Source: Bacteroidales bacterium (GTDB lineage: Bacteria > Bacteroidota > Bacteroidia > Bacteroidales > UBA10428). From it: DNA of 6,871 nt. Where the stretch lies: positions 1-6,871 of the forward strand of contig JAFGQQ010000414.1 in NCBI GenBank assembly GCA_016935595.1. Reading direction: 5' to 3'. This document shows, piece by piece, positions 6,785-6,871 of the stretch (position 1 is the stretch's first letter; each line of letters opens with the position of its first letter). The notes under the pieces were generated by a model. The model made no database searches, was not told the origin of the DNA, and saw only the letters and a program-made list of their open reading frames with translations. The position numbers were made by a program, and so were the translations under genes.

Positions 6785-6871
6785 CAAATATGAGATTAAA
6801 ATAACTACTATTTTTATAACCTAAATAAGAATTTCTTTTATTCTATAATTGATTAATAATATATATAAAAT

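Overview
The window is a strongly AT-rich stretch of bacterial chromosome, most likely from a member of the Bacteroidota (Bacteroidales-like). Four things point there. The SucC protein carries the Bacteroidota-type PGNKPVKEFY insertion. There is an OmpA/TPR lipoprotein of a kind I know from Bacteroidales. Two intergenic regions contain exact matches to the Bacteroidota -7 promoter element TAnnTTTG. Clear Shine-Dalgarno sequences are missing before most starts. There are no RNA genes, mobile elements, CRISPR arrays or phage genes.

Layout from left to right: the 3' end of a lysine exporter gene (lysO, + strand) converges on sucC (- strand), the beta subunit of succinyl-CoA ligase. An 82-bp divergent intergenic region separates sucC from a TrmH/SpoU-family RNA methyltransferase gene (+ strand). 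That gene converges, across a perfect 13-bp bidirectional terminator hairpin, on a run of three - strand genes. Read in transcription order these are a secreted prolyl oligopeptidase lipoprotein, a deoxynucleoside kinase, and an OmpA-like/TPR lipoprotein. The peptidase and kinase genes are 62 bp apart and may share a transcript. The OmpA/TPR gene has its own predicted promoter.

The genes look like ordinary housekeeping and envelope functions: amino-acid export, TCA cycle or succinate metabolism, RNA modification, nucleotide salvage, peptide degradation and cell-envelope structure. They do not obviously form one pathway. I see no convincing new multi-gene system. The points most worth a second look are the expanded OmpA-like domain of the TPR lipoprotein, a 12-nt homopolymer placed inside that gene's predicted promoter spacer, the altered DRS-position motif and GTG start of the deoxynucleoside kinase, and the isolation of sucC from sucD.
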